This document shows, piece by piece, positions 26,568 through 38,798 of a stretch of DNA of 64,000 bases. Position 1 is the first letter of the stretch, and the number at the start of each line of letters is the position of its first letter. Where the stretch lies: the NCBI GenBank assembly GCA_032209605.1, contig JASFXZ010000002.1:57786431-57850430 (forward strand), given 5' to 3'. Source of the stretch: Mactromeris polynyma. Its lineage: Eukaryota > Mollusca > Bivalvia > Venerida > Mactridae. A model generated the notes under the pieces. It did not search any database. It was not told the DNA's origin and saw only the letters and a program-made list of their open reading frames with translations. The translations under genes were made by a program, and so were the position numbers.

Positions 26568-28095
26568 CACTGACCCAAAATGAAAACTTTACATCAATTT
26601 CAAAAGTATATATTTTGTTGATAAATGTATATTCAGGGTTAATTTTTCTTTTTCTTTGAAGCTTCAATGCAATATCAATGTGTTTATATAATTTACTGGG
26701 AAAAAATCAGACAATGCATATTTTTTTATGAACAATTAAGTGGAGAGGGGTCGAAAATAAAATTCCAGAAAAATGTAAATTATCACACAACATTTGGAGA
26801 AAAGAAAGTACTGACAGTGATTTTACAAGAAGCATCAGTAATCTGTGTGACCGCCATTTTTACGAATGCATTGGAGAATACATCGCCTCATTGAATTAAC
26901 ATAACGTATGACCGCATTTCAGAGGTCATTTATGGTATCAATTTGATGCACGGACCTGGCTCTCTGACCCAATTCATCCCATATGTGTTCTATTGGGTTC
27001 AAGGCTGGGGCTACAGCAGGCCAAGGCAAGACGTTAACATTATTTTGAGCAAGGAATTGTGTAGTTATACGCGCCTTGTGAGGCGTTGCATTGTCATGCT
27101 GGAAAGTGCCAGGTCCGTTATTTAGCATGAATGGTATCATTGTATTGTTTAAAACATTGATATATCCTTGAGCATTGAGATTTCCTTGGATAATGACCAG
27201 ATCAGTTTTCAGATTCCCCATTATCCCACCCGAGACCATAATGCTGCCACCACCAAATCTGTCTCTCTCCTGAATACAACCATCTGCAAGTCTTTCATTT
27301 CTACGTCGATAGATGCGTTTTCTGCCATCTGCATGGCTGACAGTAAACCGTGACTCATCGCTAAAAAGTATCGATTGCCACTGGTTGCACGTGAAATGTA
27401 AATGACGTCGTGCCCATAACAGTCTGGCAGCTCGGTGACGAGCTGTCAAAATCTGTCCAGTATATGGATGATGAGCACGAATAGGAACACGGTTCTGTCT
27501 CAAACGGTTTATGATCGTCTGTGCATGAACCCCATAACGCCGAGCAGTAATGGTTGCTGGTAAAAAAATATTACGTAGGTGAGTCAACGTGATAACACGA
27601 TCAGTACGTAACGTTGTAGCACGTTAGCGCCCGGATCTTGCACGATCTCTGACAGATCCAGTAGTGATGTACCGGTTCGCAAGATTATGAATAGTCTGTC
27701 TGGAGCAGCCAAAATGACGCGCTACGTTATTTACCATTGACCCCCGCCCGGAGCATACCAATAGCCTTGTTTCTCTGATCTTCAGAAAGACGTGGCATCA
27801 CTAAATGCAATTGATTTTTAAAACAAATTCAATATTTTTTATCTGTGCTAAGCAGCAAATGATTACTTGTCAGTGTAAAACCTGTAAGTGAAACCAATGT
27901 TGCTGCGCATGTGCAAAGTAAGGAAAAAGTTTTTTCTGTTTGATGCATGAATATACCAGCGATTTTTAAAACAATTGCATAATCGTTATCCGCAATGAAA
28001 TCGTGATAAACATGTGTAACACTTACAACAACTTATATACTAACAAAACAAATATTCCAAAAAATAAAGTGTAAAGTTTTCATTTTCGGTCAGTG
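26568..28095 (-). mobile_element. Tc1/mariner transposon, complete but inactive
   Basis: Ends begin CACTGACC and form 26-bp terminal inverted repeats with one mismatch (left 26568-26593, right 28070-28095), continuing inward as AAAATGAAAACTTTACA. Both ends are flanked by TA (26566-26567 and 28096-28097), the standard Tc1/mariner target duplication. The 1528-bp element holds one transposase gene on the minus strand with three disabling changes. It lies in the 38-kb 5' intron or upstream region of the KASH gene, in the opposite orientation. Confidence 0.95.
26835..27798 (-). pseudogene. Tc1-like DD34E transposase, broken
   Basis: The reading starts at ATG 27796-27798 (MPRLSEDQRNKAIGMLRAG) and ends at TGA 26835-26837. 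Allowing one inserted base, the length is 320 residues, a little under the usual 340. An N-terminal helix-turn-helix region (VARHFGCSRQTIHNL) binds the terminal repeats in this family. The catalytic triad is visible: D in FSDESRF, D in FQHDNATPHKA and E in ALNPIEHIWDEL, with 34 residues between the last two. Lesions: a frameshift at a five-G run (27741-27745), an in-frame TAA (27624-27626) and an in-frame TGA (26919-26921, a likely CGA-to-TGA transition). Three breaks mean no function in cis, though the catalytic core is intact over 222 codons. Confidence 0.93.
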
Positions 28096-28794
28096 TATGA
28101 TAAGTATTCAATTTAAAACTCCATTGTTTGAGTATTTCCAGAAAAAAAGATAAAATTGCGATGCTTGACTAAAAAAAGTTTGGCTAGAACATGGTCTTGT
28201 GCCGTTAGATAAAAGCCATGTGACCAAGTGACCTGATAAAGCAAAAAATATCAGACACTCTGTTACCGGATCAAAATTACTGCAAGTGACTGGACAAATT
28301 CAGATATCTTGAACTAGTTTGTGTGAATAAGTATACATGTATACATAGTTTTGGAACAAGCAAGACCTGACCTGCACCTGTACAGAACTGTCTTTTACCC
28401 GTCACCTCAGCATACATGTATATCTATATGTGGTAGTAGAAACAGCTGAAAGTTTCACCTTTGAAGTTGTAGTTTACTTCATAAACAATTCATGATGACT
28501 ATGTGAACCATCTAGGGTTTGATCAGATTATCTTATTTGTTAAGTGTCTCCAAGGAAACGGGTCATTATTGATAGATCTTCAAAACCAGATACCACTTGT
28601 CAATCGTGACAAAATATATATTATTGCCAGGGAAACTATTCTGTCTATACAAATAATCTCGGTAAAGAAGTGGATTTTGAAGATGTATGAAAAATATTAA
28701 AATAGATCACGCACAATTTGTAAGATTTTATAAATTGTCAGGTATTTGAAAATGCCACACTGCATGCAAAAATATAAATAGAAATAATAGCGTC

Positions 28795-28945
28795 ATGATC
28801 AAGGTGTTGGCTGCTTAACCCGCTGGTTGTGGGTTTGAATCCAGCAAAGGTCATAATTTAGGACCACATGGCTGACTCCAGTTATGGGTATTCCAGACAG
28901 CAGACTCGAGGGTGTTTCAAATCAGCTCAGTACTATCAAGCTCAA
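28795..28945 (+). mobile_element. tRNA-derived SINE (second family)
   Basis: The sequence tcaaggtgttggctgcttaa with the B-box tgggtttgaatccagcaaag resembles a tRNA promoter. A related head occurs at 62525-62600 and, more diverged, at 34520-34600. Confidence 0.6.
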
Positions 28946-30728
28946 ATAATTTGGTCTACATAATGTTTAATTGTATAACGATTATATTATTTATCTCTTT
29001 AAAATTTTGAACTTTTTTTAAGTCTTTAATATTTTTTGTTTATTTTCGCTCTCTGGTGTTTGTCAAACACAAACAATTTCCTTCTTGAAGCATTATAAAA
29101 AATAAATTTACAAGTTTTTGCAGGTGAAATATTAGTGAATGATACTTGTGTCTGTTGTTTGTCTTTGTACTTTGTGCATGAGTCATTGTTATATTTCTAT
29201 ATAAATTATTAATTTTGACCTTTGTTTGGCTTGAAAGAAATTATATTAATAGATTCACCATAAAAAATGAGATCTTTTGATCTGATCTTCGCTATTCATT
29301 TTTAAGTACAATTTTAATACTCATAACTTACAAGTATGAATACAGAATGATATTGATACAATATACCCATTGTATAATTAGTCCAATAATATTTACCTGA
29401 CACTCAACAAATTATTGGTGCACATCTGCAAATTGTCATCAGCTAACATAAATAGCAACTTACATTGTAGAATTGTTATCAGGGTGCCCTGTCAACAATC
29501 AAAGATATTTTATCGGAAGTGTGAGGCAAAGATCAATCAGTGCCAGTAAACTTGAGTCTTATAACACACTATGACTTGCGTCTATCCTATTCTCTTTAGA
29601 TCAAGAGGAAGTTTATTTACATAGGTAGACATTTACCAGGTGCATAGCTACCTGTACACAAAAAGGTTATCAAAAATAGAAAAAAAAATTGCAATAACCA
29701 ACAGTTGAGCATTTGTATGCAGCTTGGGATATAAATTTTCTGAATAAAAACGCTTTAAAATTTACTATATATTACTTGTGAAAATATGCATCACGAATGT
29801 TCTAGAATGTCCTAGATTGTTTGCGTACACATTCTATCAGCTCAGGCTACCTATGCCCCTGTCTACACTTTAAGGAATGATCAAATACAAATTGCTTGTG
29901 ACACAAATTTTAGAAATGTTGTCACATTAAGTAATATTTTGCAGAACTATACAATTTGTTCATTGCTTACATGTGTCTATTTTTCAGTTTTATTGTTCTT
30001 TGAGTTACAAGATGTTTAAAAAAAATTCAGTGAAAGTTTAAGTATATATATGGAAAGTCAAGCTGCGTAATTGCATATCATTGTCGATTTATTTCTGAAG
30101 AATTTCTTTAAGTTCTCAAACAACCTTCCTATTATAAGTTAACCCAATATTGGAAGAAAATTTTGAGTATTTGTATGGTTACCATGTTCAATGTGTACTT
30201 TTCCTTCATGGACTTAGCTTTCCTAATGCGACTATTGTAAGATTTCAAATGTATATAACAATCAATTTACCCGTATCAGTATTAGCCTGTTTATAAGGCC
30301 AGCCATGTAATACTCGTACTCAGTGTTGACAACAGATGGATGAAAGTCTCCGGCTAATGTATTGATGGTTCGTTTCTTCAGTGGGTGGAGACTTGGAATA
30401 TAATAATTTCATTTGTGACTTGGTGATGAACAGTTGTGAAGGGAATTTTCTATTATAAACCTTTTAAGGTAATTGTGATTTTACGAGCTAGTGAATTATT
30501 GGACATGTTTGGTAAATTTTGTTGATCGGAGTTTATATCAGTGAAGGTATGATAAATATCACAATTACGGCCATGCGTTTCTGGTGTCTGTAATTAATCT
30601 CGTACTAGATGTCCTCATTATCTCGCTCTTGTTAAATACATCAAAATACCTTTATTTAAGTTAACGACTTGCTGATTTGGTTAAAAAGGTCCATTCTGTG
30701 TCTGGTCCAGTTTTTAAATTGATACTCA

Positions 30729-31088
30729 GTTTCCTTGGTCATTTAGATATTTTGAGTGAAAGGGTTACATGTGTATTACATGGACTTCAGTTCCTTGGTC
30801 ATTTAGATATTTTGAGTGAAAGGGTTACATGTGTATTACATGGACTTCAGTTCCTTGGTCATTTAGATATTTTGAGTGAAAGGGTTACATGTGTATTACA
30901 TGGACTTCAGTTCCTTGGTCATTCAGATATTTTGAGTGAAAGGGTTACATGTGTATTACATGGACTTCAGTTCCTTGGTCATTTAGATATTTTGAGTGAA
31001 AGGGTTACATGTGTATTACATGGACTTCAGTTCCTTGGTCATTTAGATATTTTGAGTGAAAGGGTTACATGTGTATTACATGGACTTG
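30729..31088. repeat. 60-bp tandem array, 6 near-identical copies
   Basis: The unit ttccttggtcatttagatat continues tttgagtgaaagggttacatgtgtattacatggacttcag. Six copies are in exact 60-bp register, with a single internal difference (C at 30924) apart from the edges. A 143-codon + frame (30677-31108) runs through it as a 20-residue repeat, because 60 is a multiple of three. Confidence 0.98.
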
Positions 31089-31149
31089 GATTCATAAGAT
31101 TTGCCTAGTACTTTTGCTGTTATATTAAACCTTATCCTGACAGTGACTT

Positions 31150-31380
31150 CGTATGCAGGCTGTATAGGTAAGGGGAGAGATCCAGACTCCTGATCCACTG
31201 GTCTAGGAACCGAATCCAGCTATGGCCAGTATGGGCTAGATTCATCAGTGGTCTACACACATTGCCTGAGCATAAGGCACTAAGTACTGATGTGCCAGTT
31301 TCCATGGAAGCATGAATTGGGATGTGATTAATTTAGATGTAATTATGTGTTCCACAATTGATGTAAAATAAATTATTTTA
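31150..31380 (+). mobile_element. tRNA-derived SINE, diverged relative
   Basis: The head has gactcctgatccactggtct and an accgaatccagc B-box-like stretch. The tail tgttccacaattgatgtaaa then A/T-rich sequence matches the 13853 family. The middle differs and may contain another repeat. It lies directly after the 60-bp array. Confidence 0.55.
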
Positions 31381-32087
31381 CTCTAAGTAGGTAGACAGTT
31401 TAAATGTTTATTTGATGGGAGTTAATTACATGTAATTATAAAAATGTAGATGTATTTGGGTTCTGTAATAATGTACTTTTATTTTTATTCAACAATATGT
31501 TTGTATTTCACGGCTGTTGTTGGTAAATATTCGATTAGCTGATTTGTGATGAAAAACAACACACAGAACGTGGGTGGCTTTAAGTTCATAGTTAATATTT
31601 CACCGTAATTGTGGACATGTCTTCGTGCAATGAACCACAAATCAATAATACAAATGAAAAATTAATGTTTAAACACTGGAAATAAATTGCTGTGTTATCA
31701 GGGTTTGCAGAATGCGCAATATGTGCGTACATGACTACTTGCATGTCACATCAGTATTAGTGCCCTGTTGTTGCCTTACCATAACCTTCAGACTATTGTA
31801 GTAAACACTACCATTGGTGAATAATGGGTGTGGTAATCATTTACATTTTGTGCACTTCTTTGAAAATTCATTTTTAGCTCACATGCCTATAAAATTTACG
31901 GTGAGCTCTTCTGATCATCCAGTGTTCATGCAGCCATCGTCTGTCTGTCTGTCAGCTAACATTTCTTCTAACACCTTCCTATCATGAACTCCTTCGTGGA
32001 TATTCACCGAACTTGGTATGTTTGCATCTTTGGGTCAACTTTTCTAAAGTTGATTCAAATTGACTCGCACCACAGGACATATATAAA

Positions 32088-32300
32088 GTTGTTACAAGGA
32101 ACTCCACATATATAAGACAATGCCTCCCGACACAGATCCCATGGACACAACAAATCAAGGGACTGAGGGGTGCAATGGTAAACATGTATGGTAATGGGGT
32201 GCAAGGAAGGTCTGGCTGACCATCAAAAACAACTACGGAGAATTTAGGGTACAACAAGGGGGGGACAGTTTATTGGATGGATTACATCATGGAACAAGCC
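32088..32300 (-). repeat. Dispersed element (GGCCAGACCATTCC family), copy 2
   Basis: The minus-strand order of ggcttgttccatgatgtaat, catggttgtttttgatggtc-like words and gaggcattgtcttatatatg matches copy 1. A run of ten or more G lies just beyond (about 32329). Upstream (31876-32090) is a further tagctcacatgcctataaaa repeat often seen next to such elements. Confidence 0.75.
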
Positions 32301-32544
32301 AAGGAGGTCAGTAATAGTAGGCCCAAAGGGGGGGGGGGGAGAAAAGAACATGAATATAATATCAAATAAGGGAACCGCATATGGGGAAAGCAGAACTTAA
32401 TATATATCTAAGAACATGAATAGAAATAATAACCACACAGCAATTTACAGGCTTAGAACTATCAGTAAAAATAACTACATGTATACTGATAATCAGCTTG
32501 TTACATGAATGGTTTACGTGTTTCATGTCAGGTGAGATCCTTTT

Positions 32545-32851
32545 GTTTGTATTTGCGTTTATTTATCGTCGCCACCGGTTTCCCATATGGGCGACGCCTC
32601 CAGAAGAATGTGAGGCATATTATTTTTTTGGAGGAAAGAGCATGATAAATGCCCCAGTTCCAGAAGCACCCCTGGTTCTTTTACGTGCTCCATGTAAAGC
32701 ATCATACACGGGACCTCGGTTTTTAAAGTCTCGCCTGAAAGACCAGTTGTTAGTACGGTCAGTGATGGAGCAGAGAATCGAACCAGTGATCCCTGGATTA
32801 CAAGTCCAGCAGTTTACCACTGGACCACGGATCCTTGGCTTACTTGCTCTC
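32545..32851 (-). mobile_element. tRNA-Thr-like SINE on the minus strand
   Basis: On the minus strand it opens with ggatccgtggtccagtggta. An anticodon arm follows with stem CTGGA/TCCAG around CTTGTAA (anticodon TGT) and a T-loop GGTTCGATTC. The acceptor and T stems do not pair well, so it is not a functional tRNA. The head runs into a 230-bp body (gtcccgtgtatgatgcttta) and a tail cgacgataaataaacgcaaa, as expected for a SINE. Open frames of 80 and 125 codons here are accidental. Confidence 0.8.
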
Positions 32852-32879
32852 TTATGTATCAATCTGTTGTGTTAATTAA

Positions 32880-35800
32880 TTTAATTAACTTTCAATTTGG
32901 TGTATTTGTTTGCTATATAGAACAAGTTTAATGTGATATGTGGCATGATTTACATTTCTGTTGTGGACATTTTCAAGCTTGAAGAAGTTAATCAAGTCAC
33001 CATAGATTGGATTGTTTGTGTGATATTTCACCTTTTTATTTGAAGTTAAGTGTCTAGTCCCAATGGAACAATAAATGTTTACCTTGTCTCTTTGTGTACT
33101 CTAACTTCAAAAGAATTAATAATGACAAGTGGATTTATCAGATGTGTTACTATTGCTTGTATTAACCTTAATTGGTATTGTATTGTGACTGACATGTCCA
33201 TAATGTTGTTTATCTGATGATGTCATTGTAAAATACTATCAATACCAGCAATAAAATGCAGGTGGTATACTATAATTAGATGTTTATGCAATGTAATATA
33301 ATTATATTGTACTTATATTATGCTTTGTCCTTATATATGCTTGTTTATATAATTATTGTCTGTTTTAAGTGCAGTTCAGTGATATCACTTTCTCATTGTA
33401 TGATTCGTACTCTTGGCATACTGACATGTGACTGAATGATATGATATTATTTACAACATGCAAGGCTCATAAATGAAGACTTATAGTTATACAATTGTGA
33501 GGAAATGATCAGATCAGTGCTTTATTTGCTGATGATGAGTTATACTGTTAAAATGTATACTTCATTTAAATTGGTCCAATTTTTTTTAACTATTAAAAAA
33601 AAACATTAACTGCTTCTGGCTCATCAATATTTAACATTTATGATGATACCTTAAGTAAGGTTTTGTGCTTGGGGAATTCAGCTTGTCATATTTGTATATC
33701 TTATTAAAGTAAATACACAGAAAATGTCTTTTAAAGATGATAATATTAAGTAACAAAAATAGATTGAAGGATAAGCATGTCATTTTTCTTAAACTAAGTA
33801 CAATTATGAGTTAAGTATGTCTGTGAACTGCATTTTTTTACCCATGATCAGCGAAGAACAGACTGAAGCATCCTGATGAGAATTTACTTCGTGAAATTGG
33901 GACCTGGTGTTTTTTAACAAAATACAGTGTGCACTGTTACTTTACTATGTAAGCATTATCTATAGAATGGTTTGTGTTGGACATAAAAGTATAATGACAT
34001 AGAAATTGAACTGACGTACTAAAGTAACTGATGATAATGATTATGATTTTTATTATTTTGAGTATTTTTTGTATGAGCTTTCATATGGGTCTCAATACAA
34101 ATCAAAACTATAATTGAATTTGGTTGGTAACTTTCAAAGCATGCTTAGAACATGATTTATGTCTTGTTCAGAGTTTTTACTTTTTGATAATTTTTATTGT
34201 TTGTCACCAAAATGAAGACGTATTTTGCTAGAATATTGGACACAGGAGGATAGTTGTTTTATATTGATTAACAATTTTATACAGCAGGAAGCTTTACGTC
34301 CAGGAGAATGAGTGGCAAATGTTCCAATTGCCTGCCAGTTTTTGTCATAGTGATAAATTTGTCTCTAAATTAAAGTCAGAAATTGCTTGTGGAGCACAAT
34401 GAGAACTTCTAGATTAACAATTACGTCCAATCCTCCTTAACATTGGTTACTCTGCGTGTGAGCCTGGGGGTCGTGTATGTATTATACTGTTGCAACACCA
34501 CTAATTAATACCCTAATTTTAAGGGTAGGGGTAGTTGATGTTTCAGCCACTCAACTGGAAGGTCTGGAGTCCAAACCTTGATAACTTGTTCTAATCACTC
34601 TCCTGCTCATAGAGTCACTGCTATGTAACGTGTCTGTTTGTTTCTTAAGTAGTATTTGTAGGCTTAGTGTCATACAAATAAGCTTTGTGATGTGATTTTG
34701 TCACAGTTGGTACAAACTTTTGGGTTTGTTATCATTATTAGACTGTGCTCACTGCAATCCGTCCAATCAGCAGCCTCTATTTCAACCGTCTATATGCTGT
34801 TGTTCATGGTTTTTTAACCTGAGTTAGTTACAGTAGTTGCACTATATCCGTTCTTTGTAATGTACAATATTGACATCACCTGTTAGATATTGGACCTCCT
34901 TCTGATTAAGTTCATTCAAAGTGTTGATTAATTTTCCACATGGTGCCATGACTCCTGTGATGTCAAGTCTATACTCCTTGTATGATGCTTCATTGTTTGT
35001 GTTACTTTAAGTTTCTTTGTGTTCCATTGATCAAAACATGTCACTTTGGGTTAAATTGATAAAAATTACCTTGTCTCTTTGGGTTCCATTGACCATACAA
35101 TATTGTTTTACAGTGGGCACAGAAGCTGTGAACTTTCAGTACACCTTACATTGTATGACATTATCTGTTGTATCTGTTTGCCAGTCATTATGCTTAATAC
35201 CATTAGCAACATCATCAACACATCATGAAACAATACTGTATGAGATGCTGGTATGATAGATTAGCCAATCGTATGATGGTTGACAAATTTGCTTCATCAT
35301 TACTGCTTTCACTCTTTGTGTGTCAATAGGTGCAAATACCTTGACTTATAATCTCTTGTTGAAAACATCACAGAGCCATACAATGATAACTGCTCAATCT
35401 GCTATGGATTTGTGTTATTGACTTCTATAACAAGGGTATTTACAAAGTTTTCTTTATTGACCAAATCATGTGGATTACTGTTGTGACTCAGTAGGTGGTT
35501 GATATACCTTTAACAGATTATGTACATATATAAGTGCAGTAACGTATGGTTACATCATATAGTAACTTCACATAGCTCTCGTGTGATTGGTTATTCTTTC
35601 AGTTCTTGCTAACATTTGATTTAGAACCTGAATATTTAAAATATTCCTACCACCTACAAAACTTAATGGAGCACCAGGCATTTTAAAGATTTAAGACAAT
35701 GGATGTATGTCTGATAACCATAAGTCTACAGATGACCATACACAATGTATGCTGCAACAACATTGTATGCATCTATAATCTAAGTATCTACACCATTTTC

Positions 35801-36879
35801 ATTGGGATATATCCAGGTTCAGGTTATGACTGACTGGTCTGTAATGTACTCGGTGGATATAGTTTATATGTGAATTAGTTAAATATACAGACTAGGGTCA
35901 GATTTTATGGCTAAGAATACCACAAATCAATATTGTAGGGCAACAGTTACTGAGAAAAAATAATAATGTTACAGATTCTAGAAATATTAGGGGAAATGTC
36001 TGTTAGGAGAAGATTTGTACGGATAAATGATAAATGCTACTGAAGAGGAATTGTGTCGTATTATCATAAGTAAATCTTCGTTGTAAGTAGCTCTATATTG
36101 GTATGTAAGTGGTCATCTATTTGACATTCAGTACTAGGATCAATAATATTATTTCTGATAACCTGATGAATGTCTGATTGTATGTGCGTGATTATCTGAA
36201 ATGGTGTGTTGCTTTATTTGGAATAAAATGGTTGGTTATGGTGGGTGTTTTTTTTCTACTATTGGCAGCAGAGCGTCATTCTGTATGGATTGCCTGTAGG
36301 ATTGGTTTTAATTAATCTACTGAAATACTTGCTCTTGGCTGCGATACTGAATGCTAATATTGAGATACCGACTAACTTGATACTGTCTTAGCTTTCTGTG
36401 CTTCGGGAACGCAAAACTCGCTGAAGCTCGCGTGGTTGATCTTGTGAAATTTGGTGAAAAAGTCAATTACTTTTTGGTGCGAAAGTTTTCAGCGATAATG
36501 AACTTTTCAGCGTTAATCTCTAACGAGGCAGGAAGAGGAATTGACATTGCAAGGTTGTTTATTCAGATAATATTAGACATTAGACAGGCAATTCCTGTCA
36601 ACCAGTTGTAGCATGTGGGTTAGAATGATGTGCTTGATGTAATCCATGACGATAAATCTTAAAGCTCAACATGAAATGTGTGTCACATATTTGATGATAC
36701 CACTGTTTGGTGCTGTAACATCACTGATCAATACTAGACTTCTTTGAATAAACTCACCATTTTTCTCTCAGATAAATTTGGATATTGGCATTTCCCCTTG
36801 TTGTAAAGGATATCTGTCTTCATTTGGTGACCATGATGACACACCTACCTGTTGATCGTTGTTAGATACTGTAGGTGAC
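32880..36879. other. Non-coding, probable intron
   Basis: AT-rich sequence with a diverged SINE head at 34520. A CpG-containing stretch at 36400-36540 (acgcaaaactcgctgaagct) looks like a dispersed repeat, not an exon, since all frames carry stops. Confidence 0.5.
34520..34640 (+). mobile_element. Diverged tRNA-derived SINE head
   Basis: The words gggtagttgatgtttcagcc and ggtctggagtccaaaccttg keep the spacing of A and B boxes seen in the second SINE family. It is strongly diverged. Confidence 0.35.
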
Positions 36880-37445
36880 ACACTGAGGGATACTGGTGAT
36901 TGTTGCTGGTATTCACTGAGAGATAGTGGTGATTGTTGCTGGTGTTCACTGAGAGATACTGGTGATTGTTGCTGGTGTTCACTGAGAGATACTGGTGATT
37001 GTTGCTGGTGTTCACTGAGAGATACTGGTGATTGTTGCTGGTGTTCACTGAGAGATACTGGTGATTGTTGCTGGTGTTCACTGAGAGATACTGGTGATTG
37101 TTGCTGGTGTTCACTGGGAGATACTGGTGATTGTTGCTGGTGTTCACTGAGGGATACTGGTGATTGTTGATGGTGTTCACTGAGGGATACTGGTGATTGT
37201 TGCTGGTGTTCACTGAGAGATACTGGTGATTGTTGCTGGTGTTCACTGAGGGATACTGGTGATTGTTGCTGGTGTTCACTGAGAGATACTGGTGATTGTT
37301 GCTGGTGTTCACTGAGGGATACTGGTGATTGTTGCTGGTGTTCACTGAGGGATACTGGTGATTGTTGCTGGTATTCACTGACAGTTGCTGGTGATTGTTG
37401 TTGGTGTTCACTGAGAGATACATCGTGGATGTTGCTGGTATTCAG
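36880..37445. repeat. 33-bp minisatellite, about 17 copies
   Basis: The unit ctgagagatactggtgattg continues ttgctggtgttca, with agaga/aggga variants. Both strands stay open as 11-residue repeats (SVNTSNNHQYL on the minus strand), a consequence of unit length. Confidence 0.97.
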
Positions 37446-38600
37446 TCATACAGCTTCTTTGTTTACCTTGGATACATGTTTATAGGCTATCTTGTTCTAT
37501 TAAGTAATTTGGAAAGCTCAATGATGCATCAAATTTCTTGCTTATCAGATTAAACAGTTTACTGATACGTTACATCCTAAGTATTACTGAAGAGGATTGA
37601 TCTTTGTTCACTGTACAAAATGTATACATATGTTTTTCTATGTAAGTAAGCTGTATGTGCTGGGGTGGTTTGATATCAGGGACTAATTAAGTGAAGATAT
37701 CTGCTTATCCTACACTGATTATGACTTAAAGATTCCCTTGTACATGTGTGGGAAGTATTGGGAAAAAACATGTTTCAAAATTAAAGTTCTCAGACTGTGG
37801 ACTTTGTTTCATTATACACTAGAGACTTCTCTTGCACATGAACTGAGCAAAAAACTTGTAGAGTGGTAGAATGTAAGTGTTGTGTTAAGAATTTATGATG
37901 TGGCGAAAAGATTTATGATAATAATGATATAATTGTATTATCAATGGTTGATGTTTGTATGTTCTGTATACATGTACATGTACTATGAATGACAGTTACA
38001 TGTACCTATTATTTCAATTGCTGGGATTTTAGATAATTGAATAGTTTGGGTATCATGACATGTTTTGACATTCTCTTCATGATTATGGTCTAATAGCAAC
38101 ACAGACTGATTTATATGTAACATTTGTATTGCATATCTAACCTTTGTTTTGTCATTAATTGTTGGCTGTTTATGGTAAACCTATGGTCAGTGTGATTTAT
38201 GTTTGTCCATTGAGTATCTTACTGAGGTTTATATATACAATGTATGTGTATTGGTACTTATATTTAATGCTGAAAGTGGACGTAGTGCGCAACAGTTTCT
38301 GGATGTAAGTGGACTGTTGAATCATTTCCATGTTATGTGTTGATTTAAAAAAATTCTAGCAACTAATAGTTTCTCATGTAAAGGTCTGACCTATTGAATG
38401 GTCTTTGATATAAAGTTTAATTAATCGTCATATATGAATTATTGACAGGTAAATATACTCATCCTTGTACATGCCAGAAATGTGTATACCTTTCACATAT
38501 ATTTGTTTAATGGATATTTAAGTCATAGTTATGTATATCAACTTGTGTGATGGATTTGTTCATATTGGTATTTATATTATATTGCTTCGTTTATTTTCAG

Positions 38601-38798
38601 ATTCAACAACGTGACATTGAATCACACTCCCGAGTAATATCCGCTGTTCTCAAACTTAGTGACCATCTCCATGACAATGACCTTGTTGACGAAACCTTGG
38701 AGACAGCTGCTCACAGCTTGGAACGACGTTGGCATGGCATCTGGTTGCAATCACTAGAATGGCAATGTAGACTTGAGGATGCCATTAGCAGGCAAAAG
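38601..38798 (+). CDS. KASH gene exon A: helical RRWHGIWLQSLEWQC segment
   Basis: Acceptor ttattttcag and donor AAG/gtgggt bound 66 codons in phase 0 on both sides. The product is a predicted helix pair containing ETAAHSLERRWHGIWLQSLE. The Arg/Trp-rich pattern resembles the Trp-centred helix of spectrin-like repeats, and from memory similar cores occur in Klarsicht-type proteins, which I cannot verify here. The open frame extends beyond both splice sites, but the flanking translation is hydrophobic or low in information. As a phase-0 exon it could be skipped or joined to alternative 5' exons. Confidence 0.85.

Noticed and set aside
32780..32851. Functional tRNA-Thr(TGT) on the minus strand
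   Set aside because: The anticodon arm is good, but the acceptor and T stems do not pair, and the sequence continues as a SINE body.
32498..32875. 125-codon + frame and 80-codon minus frame
   Set aside because: They lie within a tRNA-like SINE and have no protein family.
36400..36540. CpG-containing block considered as an exon
   Set aside because: All three + frames have stops, and the wording resembles a dispersed repeat.
36845..37423. 192-codon minus-strand Asn/Ser-rich repeat protein and the 103-codon + frame over it
   Set aside because: Both strands are open only because the 33-bp unit carries no stop. A real repeat protein would not be expected open on both strands at once, and there is no codon-level degeneracy between units.
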